From Roseobacter sp. (GTDB taxonomy: Bacteria > Pseudomonadota > Alphaproteobacteria > Rhodobacterales > Rhodobacteraceae), in assembly GCA_002731875.1 (NCBI GenBank), contig PCCY01000036.1, positions 1-64,000 of the forward strand: 64,000 bases of DNA. The letters are read 5' to 3'. Below are positions 62,800 to 64,000 of the stretch, piece after piece (position 1 is the first letter of the stretch; each line of letters begins with the position of its first letter). A program made the translations under genes and the position numbers. The notes beneath the pieces are model-generated. The model searched no databases, was not told the origin of the DNA, and saw only the letters and a program-made list of their open reading frames with translations.

Positions 62800-63552
62800 C
62801 TAGGCGCGTTTTTTGTCAAACCGATGCGACAGGTAGATGAAGAAGATGATCAACAGCAACGATACCAGGGATGCCCAATAGGTGCCCAAGGCCAGCCCGC
62901 CTTTGTTCAAGGGTTTGGTCAGCAGGTCACCGAAGGTCGCGCCGAAGGGGCGCGTGAAAACAAAAGCTATCCAGAACAGCGCGACTTCGTTCATCGCCTT
63001 GGTATAGTGCAGCAGCAGAACGATAGCGATCACGCCCATCGTCACCATCGCGCCCTGAATGTAGCTCAGGTTCACGACATCGACCAGAAAATCGCCGAAT
63101 GCCGTTCCCAGACTGTTTGAGAATAACACTGCGATCCAAAAGGTGACTTCCGCATCCTTGCGGATAATCGGGTCGACGCTGAGGTTGCCGTCGCGCTTGT
63201 ACCAGACCGCCAGGGTCGCAAGCAAGCCGGTCAGCAGGATCGCTGAACCCCAGACATACCCAAGGCCGAAAGTGCGGTCCATCATGTCGGATATTTCAGT
63301 GCCTACCATGGTGGTTCCCACTATGGCAGCCCAGAACAGTGCCGGGTGATATTTGTCCGCACGGATCTGAAAGAATAGCACCGTCACAAGAAATGCACCG
63401 GTGATGACCAGCCCTACCACGTACCCGAGGTTGAGGGTTTGAGCCAGCATATCGCCTGACATCTCTCCCAATGTGGTCGCGATGATCTTGATGATCCAAA
63501 AAAAGATCGTCACTTCGGCGATCTTGTTCATAGTAGATTTAGTTGAAGTCAT
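62800..63552 (-). CDS. DUF347 repeat membrane protein (COG4705)
   Basis: This 250-residue protein has about eight helices and four copies of a repeat of the form FW-I-K/T-x-G-x-x-x-G/A-D: IFFWIIKIIATTLGEMSGD, LFWAAIVGTTMVGTEISD, FWIAVLFSNSLGTAFGDF and FWIAFVFTRPFGATFGDLL. This is the DUF347/COG4705 pattern of unknown function; conserved Glu/Asp in helices suggest ion transport. It often occurs with PepSY proteins or sensor systems. Confidence 0.87.
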   Translation of the reverse strand: MTSTKSTMNKIAEVTIFFWIIKIIATTLGEMSGDMLAQTLNLGYVVGLVITGAFLVTVLFFQIRADKYHPALFWAAIVGTTMVGTEISDMMDRTFGLGYVWGSAILLTGLLATLAVWYKRDGNLSVDPIIRKDAEVTFWIAVLFSNSLGTAFGDFLVDVVNLSYIQGAMVTMGVIAIVLLLHYTKAMNEVALFWIAFVFTRPFGATFGDLLTKPLNKGGLALGTYWASLVSLLLIIFFIYLSHRFDKKRA

Positions 63553-63737
63553 ATTTGCTCCGATATAGGGCCGCTGTAGCGTTGTTTATATATAGGGGTG
63601 CTGTATCAGATGCCTGAGCCACACGTATTTCCAACGAATTACCGTTTGGTAATAATGCAAACTGCATCGATATCAGGGGCGTGAATAGAGCCTAAAGCGA
63701 TGGGTAGGCGGAATTTTTCCCGGCCCTCACGCTGACG

Positions 63738-64000
63738 TCAAAAGAATCGGGTTATCTGGTCGCGGTCTGTTGATGATTTTTGGAACGCCCAGTTTCGACT
63801 GGCAAAAAAAGAGCCGATGGCCGCCGCGCCGGTCGAGAAGATCAGAGCAAGAATCTGCGGCACCGCGCCTGACCATATGAGCAGGGCCAAAAGCGCTTCG
63901 TTGACGATAAAGCCACCGCAAGCGACGATCGAGAACCGTTTCAGTGACGTTACAATGTCGGCTTCCTGGTCGGAAAAGGAAAATCCGTAGTGACCCATGA
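63738..64000 (-). CDS. GtrA-like membrane protein, C-terminal part
   Basis: The frame runs off the right window edge. The visible 86 residues (KRFSIVACGGFIVNEALLALLIWSG then IGSFFASRNWAF) match the second half of GtrA-type proteins, with two helices and the final RNWAF basic-aromatic motif. GtrA proteins help flip undecaprenyl-linked sugars. The N-terminal half is probably outside this window. Confidence 0.65.
   Translation of the reverse strand, partial: MGHYGFSFSDQEADIVTSLKRFSIVACGGFIVNEALLALLIWSGAVPQILALIFSTGAAAIGSFFASRNWAFQKSSTDRDQITRFF

Overview
The window looks like part of a large extrachromosomal replicon (plasmid or chromid) of a marine Rhodobacterales (Roseobacter-group) alphaproteobacterium. 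The evidence is a plasmid maintenance block at 51-55 kb: a DnaA-like replication initiator, an origin-like spacer, parA/parB, two perfect 16-bp palindromes suited to ParB, and a CcdA/CcdB toxin-antitoxin pair. Catabolic and transport gene content (TAXI-TRAP, liv and ugp transporters, PQQ dehydrogenases, imelysin operon) fits the same group. No rRNA, tRNA, ribosomal protein or other housekeeping gene was seen, and no CRISPR array or intact insertion sequence. The species was not identified.

Layout. 0.9-6.3 kb: a signalling block on the minus strand (CHASE/PAS hybrid histidine kinase, PAS histidine kinase, single-domain response regulator). 6.4-12.4 kb: a minus-strand catabolic run (SDR dehydrogenase, thiolase, nitronate monooxygenase-like protein, gamma-glutamyltransferase, glycerate 2-kinase). 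12.6-24.6 kb: the most notable region. A complete ebo gene set (eboD, eboE, eboC, eboF, eboA, eboB, plus a VTT/DedA-like membrane protein) is bracketed by two similar PQQ sugar-dehydrogenase/cytochrome c gene pairs, with a TMEM220-like membrane protein at one end. 24.8-28.1 kb: class II aldolase, SAF-domain oxidoreductase and FCD-type GntR regulator. 28.2-30.4 kb: a PstS-like periplasmic protein translationally coupled to an orphan histidine kinase. 30.6-34.7 kb: RpiR regulator, COG4280 membrane protein, MarR regulator and FAD monooxygenase. 34.9-40.8 kb: the five-gene imelysin iron operon (IrpA, outer-membrane porin, di-haem oxidoreductase, second imelysin, DUF1513), with a 17-bp palindrome upstream. 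40.8-43.6 kb: TAXI-TRAP transporter. 43.9-50.2 kb: branched-chain-amino-acid-type ABC transporter with a papain-like hydrolase and a GntR regulator. 50.6-55.2 kb: PRC-barrel protein and the replication/partition/addiction module. 55.4-64 kb: DedA protein, Na/Pi cotransporter, ugpBAEC glycerol-phosphate-type importer, PepSY protein, DUF347 membrane protein and the end of a GtrA-like gene.

How the parts may work together. The ebo cluster is known from other bacteria and algal plastid genomes as a conserved set of unknown product; in cyanobacteria it is linked to moving a scytonemin precursor to the periplasm. Here there are no scytonemin genes. Instead, two secreted PQQ dehydrogenases with their own cytochromes sit on both sides, which suggests, as inference only, a periplasmic oxidation coupled to an ebo-derived, prenylated or lipid-linked metabolite. 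Na/Pi cotransport next to ugp, with a possible Pho box, suggests phosphate-limited expression; the imelysin operon suggests iron acquisition.
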